From: Thermoactinomyces sp. DSM 45892
GTDB lineage: Bacteria; Bacillota; Bacilli; Thermoactinomycetales; Thermoactinomycetaceae
Assembly: GCF_900107305.1 (NCBI RefSeq)
Contig: NZ_FNPL01000016.1
Span: 20,987 to 84,986, forward strand
Direction: 5' to 3'
DNA: 64,000 bases
Within the stretch, counting starts at the first letter, position 1; every line of letters begins with the position of its first letter. This document shows positions 18,421 through 26,912 of the stretch, piece after piece. The translations under genes were made by a program, and so were the position numbers. The notes under the pieces are model-generated. The model searched no databases. It saw only the letters and a list, made by a program, of their open reading frames with translations, and was not told the origin of the DNA.

Positions 18421-19161
18421 CTATATTAATTGGACCCACCCGTATTTGATAGCAAGCAATACAGCTTGTGTACGATCTTGGACGTCTAATTTATATAAAA
18501 TCTTACTTACATGATTTTTAACGGTCTTCTCACTAATAAATAAATGTTCTCCAATCGCCCTGTTATTTTTCCCTTGTGACAGTAAACGCAAGACCTCCAT
18601 CTCCCGATTAGTGAGAATCTCTTGCCAATTTACTATATGATACGATGTATGAATTCGACTAAAAGCACCCTCTTGCCGACTCAATCGACGAAGTTCGCTT
18701 GCCATCTTGCTCACCAATGCTGGATGTATATAGGTTCCGCCACAAACGACTACTTTTAAGGCTTCGATGAGTTGCTGCGGCTCCATTCCCTTTAGGAGAT
18801 AGCCAGTCGCTCCATTACGGATGGCTTCTACTGCATACTGATCCGCTTGATCCGTTAGAATGAGAACTTTTGTTTGAGGAGTCACTCGATTGATGTAGTG
18901 CGTTACCTCTACTGCATCCATTCTAGGTAAATATAGATCCATCAAAACAACTTGCGGAATTAGAGTTTCACATACATGTGCTACTTCTGATCCATCTATA
19001 CAAGATGCTACAATTTGCAACTCAGGATAATAAGAAAATATATTTTTATATCTATTCAGACAAATGTCACTGGAATCTGCTACTAAGATACGGATGGGGG
19101 ATATATTGGAAGGCTCACTGAATTTGGCATTTGGTTGATGAAGAAACGGACTCTCAAGCAA
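18421..19161 (-). CDS. LuxR/NarL-type response regulator, orphan, DegU-like position
   Basis: About 246 residues: a receiver domain followed by a LuxR helix-turn-helix domain (LTNREMEVLRLLSQGKNNRA and SEKTVKNHVSKILYKLDVQD). The phosphoacceptor Asp (VVLMDLYLPRMD), the Thr (LILTDQ) and the Lys (YLLKG) are present. The N-terminal acidic pair is only half kept: ILVADSS where VDDH is usual. No histidine kinase gene is adjacent. TTG 19161 is preferred because GAGGTG precedes it by 6 bases; an in-frame TTG at 19194 lacks a site. Its place before comFA recalls degU in Bacillus, so it may be a diverged DegU. Confidence 0.85.
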   Translation of the reverse strand: MLESPFLHQPNAKFSEPSNISPIRILVADSSDICLNRYKNIFSYYPELQIVASCIDGSEVAHVCETLIPQVVLMDLYLPRMDAVEVTHYINRVTPQTKVLILTDQADQYAVEAIRNGATGYLLKGMEPQQLIEALKVVVCGGTYIHPALVSKMASELRRLSRQEGAFSRIHTSYHIVNWQEILTNREMEVLRLLSQGKNNRAIGEHLFISEKTVKNHVSKILYKLDVQDRTQAVLLAIKYGWVQLI

Positions 19162-19243
19162 AACGTTCACCTCACTCCCTTGATGAATATCCAAAATCGC
19201 CTGATATCTCTTTTTATTCTATCATGAATCCTTTTTTGTTTAA

Positions 19244-19276
19244 ACAAAAAGAGCCACCCTTTGTTGGATGACTCTT
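19244..19276 (-). terminator. Terminator after metK
   Basis: Minus strand AAGAGTCATCC-AACAAA-GGGTGGCTCTT (11 bp with two G-U pairs) followed by TTTG. Confidence 0.8.
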
Positions 19277-19286
19277 CGTAATGAAC

Positions 19287-20486
19287 TTATAAGCCTGCGT
19301 CTGTCTTCAATGCTTCTACTTTATCTGTGCGCTCCCACGGCAGGTCGATATCGGTACGACCGAAGTGACCGTAAGCAGCCGTTTGGCGATAGAGCGGACG
19401 ACGTAGGTCTAGCTGACGGATGATTCCGGCTGGGCGAAGATCGAAGTGTTTATTTACTAATTCAACTAGAACGGATTCATCTACCTTACCCGTACCAAAC
19501 GTCTCAACGCGAACAGACATAGGGCGAGCCACTCCGATCGCGTAAGCCAATTGCACTTCACACTTCTCAGCAAGACCTGCAGCAACTAGATTTTTCGCTA
19601 CATAACGTGCCGCATAGGCAGCAGAGCGGTCTACTTTCGTCGGATCTTTACCAGAGAATGCTCCACCACCATGACGAGCATATCCACCGTAAGTATCTAC
19701 GATGATCTTACGACCTGTTAGCCCGGCATCCCCAAGAGGTCCACCGATTACGAATCGACCTGTTGGATTAATAAAGTACTTTGTATTTTCATCAATCATA
19801 TCTTTTGGAACGATTGGGCCAAAAACATGCTTCCTTATATCGCTCTGAATCTGCTCAAGTGTAGCATCCTCAGCGTGTTGAGTAGAGCATACAAGTGCAT
19901 CAATTCGAACTGGCTTGTCGTCTTCATACTCTACCGTCACTTGAATTTTACCATCGGGACGTAGATACTTGAGCGTTCCATCGACACGTACTTCATGAAG
20001 CCTTCTAGCTAGTTTATGTGCTAGCGAGATCGGGAGCGGCATCAATTCTGGAGTCTCGTTACAAGCAAAGCCAAACATCAATCCTTGGTCTCCCGCACCA
20101 ATCGCTTCAATCTCTTCTTCCGTCATAGAGCCTTCACGAGCTTCTAATGCTTGATCTACACCTTGAGCAATATCAGCAGACTGCTCATCAATCGATGTCA
20201 AAACAGCACAAGTTTGAGCGTCAAAACCAAATTTTGCACGAGTGTATCCGATATCACTTACTGTTTTACGTACGATTTTTGGGATATCAACATAGCAATT
20301 GGTTGTGATTTCACCCGCAACTAAAACCAAGCCAGTTGTCACAGAGGTTTCTGCAGCAACACGGGCATTCGGATCTTTTTCTAAAATAGCATCCAAAATA
20401 GCATCCGAAATCTGGTCACAAATCTTATCTGGATGACCCGCTGTTACGGATTCAGAAGTAAACAACGTACGCTTCTTTTCAGACAT
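19287..20486 (-). CDS. metK: S-adenosylmethionine synthetase
   Basis: 399 residues, full length. Makes S-adenosylmethionine from methionine and ATP. Seen: [20 protein letters not shown] at the N-terminus, the ATP-binding [12 protein letters not shown] (about 125-136) and [19 protein letters not shown] (about 268-286). It forms a single-gene unit between its own terminator and a structured leader of about 160 bases that contains a terminator and an alternative helix, so transcription is probably attenuated. Confidence 0.98.
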   Translation of the reverse strand: MSEKKRTLFTSESVTAGHPDKICDQISDAILDAILEKDPNARVAAETSVTTGLVLVAGEITTNCYVDIPKIVRKTVSDIGYTRAKFGFDAQTCAVLTSIDEQSADIAQGVDQALEAREGSMTEEEIEAIGAGDQGLMFGFACNETPELMPLPISLAHKLARRLHEVRVDGTLKYLRPDGKIQVTVEYEDDKPVRIDALVCSTQHAEDATLEQIQSDIRKHVFGPIVPKDMIDENTKYFINPTGRFVIGGPLGDAGLTGRKIIVDTYGGYARHGGGAFSGKDPTKVDRSAAYAARYVAKNLVAAGLAEKCEVQLAYAIGVARPMSVRVETFGTGKVDESVLVELVNKHFDLRPAGIIRQLDLRRPLYRQTAAYGHFGRTDIDLPWERTDKVEALKTDAGL

Positions 20487-20521
20487 AGATTAACTCCTCC
20501 TAAATAACCATTATATGTAAA

Positions 20522-20647
20522 TAAAAAAACCTCTCCTCTCTTGGAAAGGTGTTTCTACTCTTCAGCTTGATGACAAACTTCTCGTGTGAACACCTAGTAA
20601 AAAAGAGGCTACTTCATTCCAATCAATCTCTACATCACCACTAAGAA
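20522..20647 (-). promoter_or_regulatory. Structured metK leader with terminator and competing helix
   Basis: Minus strand ACCTTTCC-AAGAGA-GGAGAGGT followed by TTTTTTT (20550-20522) is an intrinsic terminator placed before metK. Upstream, AGGTGTT (20595-20589) can pair with AACACCT (20553-20547), which overlaps the 5' arm of the terminator. Between them AGTTTG-TCAT-CAAGCT forms a small hairpin. This is the layout of an attenuator or riboswitch. The S-box consensus seen at 30.3 kb is absent, as are T-box (AGGGTGG) and SMK-box signatures, so the sensor is unidentified. Confidence 0.7.
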
Positions 20648-20653
20648 TACAAG

Positions 20654-20659
20654 ATTATA
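20654..20659 (-). promoter_or_regulatory. Candidate metK -10 box
   Basis: TATAAT on the minus strand, about 168 bases before the metK start and just upstream of the structured leader. The -35 region is weak. Confidence 0.45.
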
Positions 20660-20856
20660 CTCATAAACACAAGCAACATTCTGTATGCATATAGTTTTAT
20701 TTCGTAATTAAATAAATATTCTACCACCCCCTACACGCATCTCAACGTCTCCACTCATTTTTGAGGATTTTGTGTACCTTACATAGTAATGTGTTAAAAG
20801 GGTAGAAAAGGTGATAGGATGTAGTAAAAAATTATACAAATAAGTGAGGGCTAGTT

Positions 20857-21945
20857 ATGCAAGATGGCTTCGGGCCCACGGATTCAAGTAAACAACCAAC
20901 TCCAAAAAAGAGTAGGAAAAAAAAGATTGTCATCTGGACATCCGCTATTCTCTCAACTCTTCTTGTTACAGTTGGTGTTTACGCCTATAATCTCTATACG
21001 ACAGTAGCCAACAGTCAAGACTCTACAGCCGGAAAATCTTCCCTACGAACAGAACAAGTAGATGTAAAGAAAGAACCCTTTACTATCCTATTCATCGGTG
21101 CAGACCAATACAACTCCAAAAAAGAGTCAAAAGAAGGCTGGCGTCCTGATGTGATGATGCTTGCTGTCGTCAATCCAGAAAGAAAGAATATCCACATGAT
21201 AAGTATCCCTCGCGATACCTTTTTCCAGATTCATGGGACGAAGACTCAAACGAAAATCAACGCTTCTGCCGCTTCCATATATACAAGTATAAACAAGCTT
21301 ACCCCCATTAACTCTGTACGGGAAACCGCGCAAGATTTCCTGAATCGGCAAATCCCTATCGACTATTATGCTAAAATCAATTTTAGTGGTTTTATCGGCC
21401 TTGTCGACCAAGTAGGTGGAATTGATGTAGATGTTCCATACGACTTTAAAATGCAGACATTTGGTGGGAAATATCTCCACTTTAAAAAAGGGAACCAGCA
21501 TTTAAATGGGGAAGAAGCACTCGTATTTGTACGACAACGAAAGCTAGATCCCGAGGGTGACCTCGGACGCAACAAACGCCAACAACAAGCCGTAAGGCAA
21601 GTTTTAGATAAAATGCTTAGCTTCCAGAGCTTAACGCAGTTCACTGATATCACGGAAGTAATTGGAAACAACTTCCAGTACAGCTTTAACGTTTCGGATA
21701 TATTACCTCTAATGAGTATTTATGCGGATATACCAAAAGAAAATAACCACATCATAAAATTAAATACGTATTCTAAAACCCTCTCCGGCCATGGAGACTG
21801 TCAGATCACGACAGAAGGTGAACGGAAACGAGTAGTGGCAGAATTGCTAAAAGCAATGGACAAACCATACAGTGAGGCAGATCTCTCGTACGATTTTGAA
21901 CAAGATCTCAAGAACCCTAACCGTAAACAGAAGCCCGGAAACTAA
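20857..21945 (+). CDS. LytR-CpsA-Psr family protein 1
   Basis: 362 residues: cytoplasmic basic start, one membrane helix (about 25-47), extracellular LCP domain. LCP enzymes move lipid-linked glycans (teichoic acid, capsule) onto peptidoglycan. Seen: ILFIGADQYN, RPDVMMLAVVN, MISIPRDTFF (phosphate-binding Arg/Asp), KINASAA, and the C-terminal VRQRKLDPEGDLGRNKRQQQ. The ATG follows GTGAGGG by 7 bases. It is the first of three tandem LCP genes and ends 22 bases before the second. The glycan it handles is not known; the polysaccharide cluster at 30-44 kb is a candidate source. Confidence 0.92.
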   Translation: MQDGFGPTDSSKQPTPKKSRKKKIVIWTSAILSTLLVTVGVYAYNLYTTVANSQDSTAGKSSLRTEQVDVKKEPFTILFIGADQYNSKKESKEGWRPDVMMLAVVNPERKNIHMISIPRDTFFQIHGTKTQTKINASAASIYTSINKLTPINSVRETAQDFLNRQIPIDYYAKINFSGFIGLVDQVGGIDVDVPYDFKMQTFGGKYLHFKKGNQHLNGEEALVFVRQRKLDPEGDLGRNKRQQQAVRQVLDKMLSFQSLTQFTDITEVIGNNFQYSFNVSDILPLMSIYADIPKENNHIIKLNTYSKTLSGHGDCQITTEGERKRVVAELLKAMDKPYSEADLSYDFEQDLKNPNRKQKPGN

Positions 21946-21967
21946 GGGTTTCTGAAAGGAGAATGAA

Positions 21968-23155
21968 ATGATGAACTCCCAACGTAGTCGACTGGAACGA
22001 GTAGAAATGCGTAAAAAGAAGAAGAAAAAGAGACTCATTATTATTAGTGCAATCCTAGTTCTCTTCATCGGTGTAGCTGGTTACTATGCGACTAATCTCC
22101 TGAGTGCACTTTCAAATTCTCATGATGAAAATCTGAAAACAGATGCCAAGAAAGTAGATATAAAACAAGAGCCATTTACCATGCTCTTAGTAGGAATTGA
22201 TCAATATGATCTTGAAAGCGAGAAGAAAAGCGGAGGGCGTCCCGATGTCTTAATGGTAGCTACAGTAAATCCAAAGGAAAAGTCTGTACGAACTATGAGT
22301 ATCCCTCGTGATACGTATGTGAAATTCTATAATTCAACTAGCAAAGGAAAGATTACGGATACCCTATCTGCTCTCCACTCTGGTTCGGATGCGAAAGCCA
22401 AAAACCAGCAAATCGTAAAACAGGTAGAACAGTTCTTGGATAACAAAATCCAAATCAATTACGTAGCACAGATTAATTTCTCAGGATTTATGGATCTGGT
22501 AAATGCAGTAGGTGGCATTACCGTAGACAATAAATATAAATTCCAAGTTCCCTTCTACGGTGGGAAAATGCTGAAATACGAAAAAGGGCAACTCAACCTA
22601 AACGGGGAACAGGCCCTGATGTATGTAAGAACTCGTAAAAACCATAAAGGCACTGGTTCCATCGTTCCTGCCGAAATGGAAAACGATAATGATCGCAACC
22701 GTCGCCAACAAGAAGTGCTTAGTGCCATTTTAGGCAAAATGACTGGATTTACTGGTGTGACTCAGTTTAGTGACATTACCGAAGCGGTCGGAAAGAACTT
22801 CCGTTATAGCTTTGATATGAGTGAAATTCTTCCTATGTTTAATGTGTATCGTGAATCACAAAACAATAAAGAATCGATCGCTCTACACAACTACTCGCTT
22901 AAACAGAATGAGAAATGGTTCCAAATCGTTCCGGAAGGTGAGCGTCAACGTGCCATCGCTGAACTGCTCAAGCATCTAGGAAAAGAGTACGACAAACGTG
23001 CCATCACATATGATCACACGCTAGATCCCTTCGAGGCCAAAACACTCGAACAAATCCCGAAACAAGTACCCCAAAAAGCATATCGAAATTCTGACAGCAC
23101 AGGCACCAACCAGTCGAATCAACCTTCCGGCTCTACTACTAGCAATGGAAGGTAA
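21968..23155 (+). CDS. LytR-CpsA-Psr family protein 2
   Basis: 395 residues, same layout as its neighbours: a Lys/Arg-rich cytoplasmic start, one membrane helix (about 20-40), then the LCP domain with MLLVGIDQYD, RPDVLMVATVN, MSIPRDTYVKF and the Arg-rich RNRRQQEVLSAIL. It has a longer, Ser/Thr/Asn-rich C-terminal tail of about 35 residues that the other two lack. AAAGGAGA lies upstream of the ATG. It is followed by an intrinsic terminator, so proteins 1 and 2 form one unit. Confidence 0.92.
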   Translation: MMNSQRSRLERVEMRKKKKKKRLIIISAILVLFIGVAGYYATNLLSALSNSHDENLKTDAKKVDIKQEPFTMLLVGIDQYDLESEKKSGGRPDVLMVATVNPKEKSVRTMSIPRDTYVKFYNSTSKGKITDTLSALHSGSDAKAKNQQIVKQVEQFLDNKIQINYVAQINFSGFMDLVNAVGGITVDNKYKFQVPFYGGKMLKYEKGQLNLNGEQALMYVRTRKNHKGTGSIVPAEMENDNDRNRRQQEVLSAILGKMTGFTGVTQFSDITEAVGKNFRYSFDMSEILPMFNVYRESQNNKESIALHNYSLKQNEKWFQIVPEGERQRAIAELLKHLGKEYDKRAITYDHTLDPFEAKTLEQIPKQVPQKAYRNSDSTGTNQSNQPSGSTTSNGR

Positions 23156-23186
23156 TCGACTACCTCAACGCCATATCCTTTTTTAA

Positions 23187-23217
23187 AAATACCTGATCCC
23201 ATTCAGGTATTTTTTTC
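23187..23217 (+). terminator. Terminator between LCP genes 2 and 3
   Basis: AATACCTGA-TCCCAT-TCAGGTATT followed by T residues. Confidence 0.85.
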
Positions 23218-23311
23218 TTCTATCCTCAAAACTTGCTCCCAATATTTCCTAAATGATAGTATAAGAGCAATTCGTTTTCCCAAGCTTCTAAATGAAATGA
23301 GGAATCTTTTA

Positions 23312-24334
23312 GTGAAGGATCAACGCTCCAAGCAACGAGCAGCACGAAGGAAAAAGAGGAATCGAATACTCCTCATATGTTTGGCAATTATGGCTCTAGT
23401 GGGTAGCTTTTATATATATCAAATGTGGAGTGCTCTCGCAAAAGGACACGATTCCAATGCGACAAAATCAGATCTTAGACAGGAGCAAGTAGAAATCGGG
23501 AAGGAGCCGTTTACCGTCTTGCTCATGGGTGTCGACTCCCGAACTGCCAAAGGGGAAAAGGAATCGTGGCGCCCCGATGTACTCATGATTGCTGCCATTA
23601 ATCCAGAGAAGAAATCCGCCTCCATCGTCAGTATCCCCCGTGATACTCGGACCACCATCTCCCATACCAATGGGTGGAAAGATAAGATCAACTCAGCCGC
23701 TACATGGGGAAGAGAAAAAGGAGTCGATCCCGTTACCAATGTAAGGCTCACGGTTGAAAACTTTCTAGAAGGCGTCCCCATCGATTACTATGCGAAGATT
23801 AACTTCCAAGGCTTTATGGACGTAGTGAATCAACTGGATGGGGTTGATGTGGATGTCAAGAGGGCGTTCACTTACCACTCCTTTAACGATAAAATCATCC
23901 ATTTCAGACTTGGACCCATGCACTTAAATGGGGAAGAAGCATTAGCCTATGTACGCATGAGAAAGCAAGACCCTGAAGGAGATCACGGTCGAAATCGCAG
24001 ACAACAAGAAGTAATCAATCAGCTATTAGACAAATTAACAGGAGTTCAAGTGTTAACCAAATTTACTTCGCTCACCGAAATCGTAGGAAACAACTTTGTC
24101 TATAGCTTCAATCCCTCTGAAATTCCTACCTTAGCCAGCATCTACCGTAGCATTCCGAAAGAATCTTTAAAACACATCACGGTTCAAGCTCCTTCTGAAA
24201 GAATCAACGGAATCTGGTATGATTTAGTTAGCCAAAAAGAGCGTGATCGCGTTAGCAACCTACTAAAAAAAGAGTTGGACCTACCTTACGATCAAAATAA
24301 AATCGAGGTCCCTCAAATGAAAAAGACAAATTGA
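23312..24334 (+). CDS. LytR-CpsA-Psr family protein 3
   Basis: About 340 residues: membrane helix at about 20-42, then the LCP domain with VLLMGVDSRT, RPDVLMIAAIN, VSIPRDTRT and YVRMRKQDPEGDHGRNRRQQE. GTG 23312 is preferred because ATGAGGAA precedes it by about 8 bases; the ATG at 23297 has no ribosome binding site. It sits between two terminators, so it is transcribed separately from the first two LCP genes. The N-terminus is more basic than in the others. Confidence 0.9.
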   Translation: MKDQRSKQRAARRKKRNRILLICLAIMALVGSFYIYQMWSALAKGHDSNATKSDLRQEQVEIGKEPFTVLLMGVDSRTAKGEKESWRPDVLMIAAINPEKKSASIVSIPRDTRTTISHTNGWKDKINSAATWGREKGVDPVTNVRLTVENFLEGVPIDYYAKINFQGFMDVVNQLDGVDVDVKRAFTYHSFNDKIIHFRLGPMHLNGEEALAYVRMRKQDPEGDHGRNRRQQEVINQLLDKLTGVQVLTKFTSLTEIVGNNFVYSFNPSEIPTLASIYRSIPKESLKHITVQAPSERINGIWYDLVSQKERDRVSNLLKKELDLPYDQNKIEVPQMKKTN

Positions 24335-24344
24335 ACAACACCTC

Positions 24345-24375
24345 AAAGACGGCGCTTATTAGCCGTCTTTTCTCT
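24345..24375 (+). terminator. Terminator after LCP gene 3
   Basis: AAAGACGGC-GCTTATTA-GCCGTCTTT followed by TCTC. Confidence 0.82.
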
Positions 24376-24395
24376 GGGAGAGGAGCCCTAGCATC

Positions 24396-25037
24396 ATGAA
24401 AACACCCTTATCGTATCGAACCATTGCTGGATATGGCGAAACGGAGATCATCATTCAGAAATCTCGTTTTATCTGCCAAGCATCACCTGTCAAAACGGAA
24501 GAAGCAGCCCAGAAATTTATCGCTGACATCTCTAAAAAATACTGGGACGCCACCCATAACTGCTCCGCCTATCTCATCACCGATCTCATCCAAAAAGCAT
24601 CCGACGATGGTGAGCCTTCTGGAACAGCAGGCAAGCCCATGCTCGAAGTCCTACATGCCAAGAAAGTTCAATACACAGCAGTTGTCATTACTCGATATTT
24701 CGGAGGAACAAAGCTAGGAGCCGGTGGCCTAGTCAGAGCTTACAGCCAAGGAACGTCCGCCGCCCTAGAAGCCGCAGGAATCGTCCAGCCCGTCCTCCAT
24801 CAATCCATCACCATCACCTTTGACTACGCACATATAGGTAAGCTCGAACACGAACTACGTCAAACCGCCTACTTCCTTGACCAGCCCGTATTTACCGAGC
24901 ATATAAGCTGGACCCTATGGGTTCCCACGGACGAAGTGACTCAGATAAAGGCCCAGATCATCGACTGGACCCATGGTCAGGCAAAGGTAGAACTGGGAGA
25001 GTTTGAGTATCGAGTGAGGTTTACAACTCTTAAATAA
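24396..25037 (+). CDS. yvyE: YigZ/YvyE family protein (IMPACT domain)
   Basis: 213 residues. The N-terminal IMPACT/UPF0029 domain (about 15-125) shows KSRFICQASPV, HNCSAYLI, DDGEPSGTAGKPML and VVITRYFGGTKLGAGGLVRA. The C-terminal DUF1949 domain follows (about 140-200). Eukaryotic IMPACT acts in translational control; the bacterial role is unknown. It follows the LCP genes, as yvyE lies beside lytR/tagO in B. subtilis. GGAGAGGAG lies upstream of the ATG. Confidence 0.92.
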   Translation: MKTPLSYRTIAGYGETEIIIQKSRFICQASPVKTEEAAQKFIADISKKYWDATHNCSAYLITDLIQKASDDGEPSGTAGKPMLEVLHAKKVQYTAVVITRYFGGTKLGAGGLVRAYSQGTSAALEAAGIVQPVLHQSITITFDYAHIGKLEHELRQTAYFLDQPVFTEHISWTLWVPTDEVTQIKAQIIDWTHGQAKVELGEFEYRVRFTTLK

Positions 25038-25049
25038 GTTGTTTGTTAG

Positions 25050-25290
25050 ATATTATGGAGACTCGCATCCCAGGTGTAAATATGGAATACCCCACCATCA
25101 TCCAAATGGGGGCTACTCGAATAAGACAACCAAACTGTCATTTGTTCATGAACTGGCTCACCAGTGGTTTTATGGGATGATAGGAAATGATCCGTATGAA
25201 AACCCAGCATTAGACGAAGGATTTGCTGTTTTTGCAGATCAATACTTTCATGAATACGACACAAAAGGGAAGAATGGATTCGTATGTATT
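25050..25290 (+). pseudogene. Fragment of an M1-family zinc metallopeptidase, frameshifted
   Basis: The zinc site of gluzincin aminopeptidases is recognisable: VHELAHQWFYGMIGNDPYEN followed by PALDEGFAVFAD (HExxH-18-E). The preceding conserved MEYPTIIQMG lies in a different frame, starting at 25082. The two halves meet at the run of five G around 25108-25113, which suggests a one-base change. The N-terminal several hundred residues and the C-terminal domain are missing. The fragment has no start signal of its own and is most likely a decayed remnant. Confidence 0.75.
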
Positions 25291-25300
25291 TTTTCTTTTA

Positions 25301-25519
25301 TTAGATACGGTGAGACTTAGTATACGCAAGTCGGTAATTATAATTATCGACTTGGCGTCCAAGTGTAAATAAATCATAAATCCATCCGAATCCGAACAAT
25401 CCAAACGTTAATAGAAATAAAATCCCAGTTCCTACTTTCCCTAAATAAAAGCGATGAAGCCCAATAAATCCTCCTATAAAAATAAGTAGAATATATGCAA
25501 TAGCCTTATCTTTTCTCAT
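25301..25519 (-). CDS. TM2 domain-containing membrane protein
   Basis: About 72 residues with two membrane helices joined by a short loop. The TM2 signature is clear: [19 protein letters not shown] followed by [15 protein letters not shown]. The function of small bacterial TM2 proteins is unknown. The start is uncertain: AAGGAG is 12 bases before ATG 25519 and directly abuts another ATG at 25531. It lies convergent to the metallopeptidase remnant. Confidence 0.75.
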   Translation of the reverse strand: MRKDKAIAYILLIFIGGFIGLHRFYLGKVGTGILFLLTFGLFGFGWIYDLFTLGRQVDNYNYRLAYTKSHRI

Positions 25520-25640
25520 TCTAGTAGACATCTCCTTGAATATTTTAAAATATAGATTCCCTTCTACAAATACTCCAAACATGTAATCAACATATGTCAG
25601 TCGGATCTGTTTCAAATTATTATGATACGCACTTAGGGGC

Positions 25641-25656
25641 AGATGGCCCCAAAATC
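25641..25656. repeat. 16-base direct repeat, left copy
   Basis: AGATGGCCCCAAAATC here and AGATGGCGCCAAAATC at 26925-26940 differ at one base. They bracket the secreted-protein gene and the recombinase remnant. The DNA just right of this copy also has coding-like stretches with shifted frames (for example YESHPYDILHKETDNYP), which suggests another decayed gene. Confidence 0.45.
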
Positions 25657-25887
25657 ATCGAGAAACGTATGAATCTCACCCATATGACATTCTTCATAAA
25701 GAAACTGATAATTACCCATTATTGAATGTTCGTCTGATCCCGCAGAATTGTACGAAAAAATTACATATTCTACGTTTAGTTGCGAATAGGGTTGTTCGAC
25801 CCTCTTTTCTGGAGGTTAAACCGGTTGCATCCTTATCAATATTTTTATAGATTTAATCTCGATATAAATATAGATAGGGGTTTGAAG

Positions 25888-26700
25888 ATGTATAAGAAAC
25901 AAATTGTAAAAGCATTTACGTGTGGAGCTCTCGCTGTTACAGTCATAGGATGGGGGGTAGTTAGTCATCCTATGAAAGCTAATGCTCAATATAGCCAAGC
26001 CTCTGATGTAGAGACAATATTTCATTCCCATGGAGCTCTCAAGCCGGAAATGAAGATAGAGAATGAAAATATTTATATTACTAAAATCGATAAGAGGCAA
26101 GTGAATGGTAGATGGGGAAAAACAGATAAAGTCGTAGCCATGTGGTCAGATGATTTAACTAGTTACGGACCTGTTGAATTTCATCAAATCAATAATGCTA
26201 CGTCTATAACACACAAAGAGGCTATAACCAAAGGAATTACATTAGAAGGAACACTTGAAGCTAGTGGAGAAGTTGGAGGTAAAGCTGGTATCCCGTTTGT
26301 TGCTGAGGGAAGCATAAAAATAGGTAGCAAAATTTCTGGGAAGATTAGCAACAAATTAGGAGATACAACTACTGGAATTGATATTGGATATACAAGTGCT
26401 GTATTCAGTAAATTCTTAGGAATAAAGCAAGATGATCCCAACAAACCATATCCATATAAAAGTACTAAAGTGTCTCGATTTATAGAGTACTCTGTACTCG
26501 ACGTCGAGTATGTAGAAACAGATAGTGACGGATGGATTAAAAAGAATGGAGTTATAACCAAACTAGTACCTCTGAAATCCGTAGCCTACGTTATTCAACA
26601 GAATAGTTATACAGATCATATACTGATGAAAACAGGAAAAAACAACCCATTAGGTGATGAATTTTATGAAAGTCTAGTGAATCAATATACTCGTAAATAA
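25888..26700 (+). CDS. Secreted protein, possible beta-pore-forming type
   Basis: 270 residues. A Sec signal peptide (about 1-33, ending KANAQ) implies export. The mature protein has no Cys. Its centre (about 120-165: GITLEGTLEASGEVGG, AGIPFVAEGSIKIGSKISG) alternates hydrophobic and small polar residues and resembles the insertion segment of aerolysin/ETX-MTX2 toxins. This is only a visual likeness and I recognise no family with certainty. The ATG at 25888 follows AGGGG; the frame is open upstream but lacks a site. It lies alone in a decayed accessory region next to recombinase remains, which suggests acquisition by transfer. Confidence 0.72.
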   Translation: MYKKQIVKAFTCGALAVTVIGWGVVSHPMKANAQYSQASDVETIFHSHGALKPEMKIENENIYITKIDKRQVNGRWGKTDKVVAMWSDDLTSYGPVEFHQINNATSITHKEAITKGITLEGTLEASGEVGGKAGIPFVAEGSIKIGSKISGKISNKLGDTTTGIDIGYTSAVFSKFLGIKQDDPNKPYPYKSTKVSRFIEYSVLDVEYVETDSDGWIKKNGVITKLVPLKSVAYVIQQNSYTDHILMKTGKNNPLGDEFYESLVNQYTRK

Positions 26701-26741
26701 TATATGGTTCTGCAGTAACATCGATGAACCAATATATCTAA

Positions 26742-26867
26742 ACAATAAAACTTATCCAACCTTATTCTGGTCATTCAAGTCGTAAATCGCTTGAAGTATA
26801 CTCTAAACTGGCTATTACCGACACTCAAGATGAGTATGAACGTGTTATCCCTCAATTCCCTGTGTAA
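26742..26867 (+). pseudogene. C-terminal remnant of a tyrosine recombinase
   Basis: The short frame ending with TAA at 26865 reads [20 protein letters not shown] and onward. It keeps the late catalytic block of integrases: the His in GHSS and the nucleophile Tyr in VYSKL. Everything before it is lost, with an in-frame stop at 26739-26741. It is a dead tail of an integrase of a former mobile element. Confidence 0.65.
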
Positions 26868-26869
26868 AC

Positions 26870-26912
26870 GTAAAATGACTTGAGAACTATACAAGAACTC
26901 AAGTCATTTTAC
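26870..26912. repeat. 15-bp inverted repeat (terminator-like) after the recombinase remnant
   Basis: GTAAAATGACTTGAG and CTCAAGTCATTTTAC are perfect arms around a 13-base loop. The T-rich part of the right arm (TCATTTTACC) could serve as a terminator tail on the plus strand. Confidence 0.55.

Noticed and set aside
20522..20660. S-box, T-box or SMK-box riboswitch before metK
   Set aside because: The conserved cores (GAGGGA...GGCAACC, AGGGTGG, SMK fold) are absent, although the leader clearly has alternative helices.
25601..25779. Possible gene between the TM2 protein and the secreted protein
   Set aside because: Coding-like stretches occur but in different frames with stops and no start signal; best seen as a decayed remnant without a nameable family.
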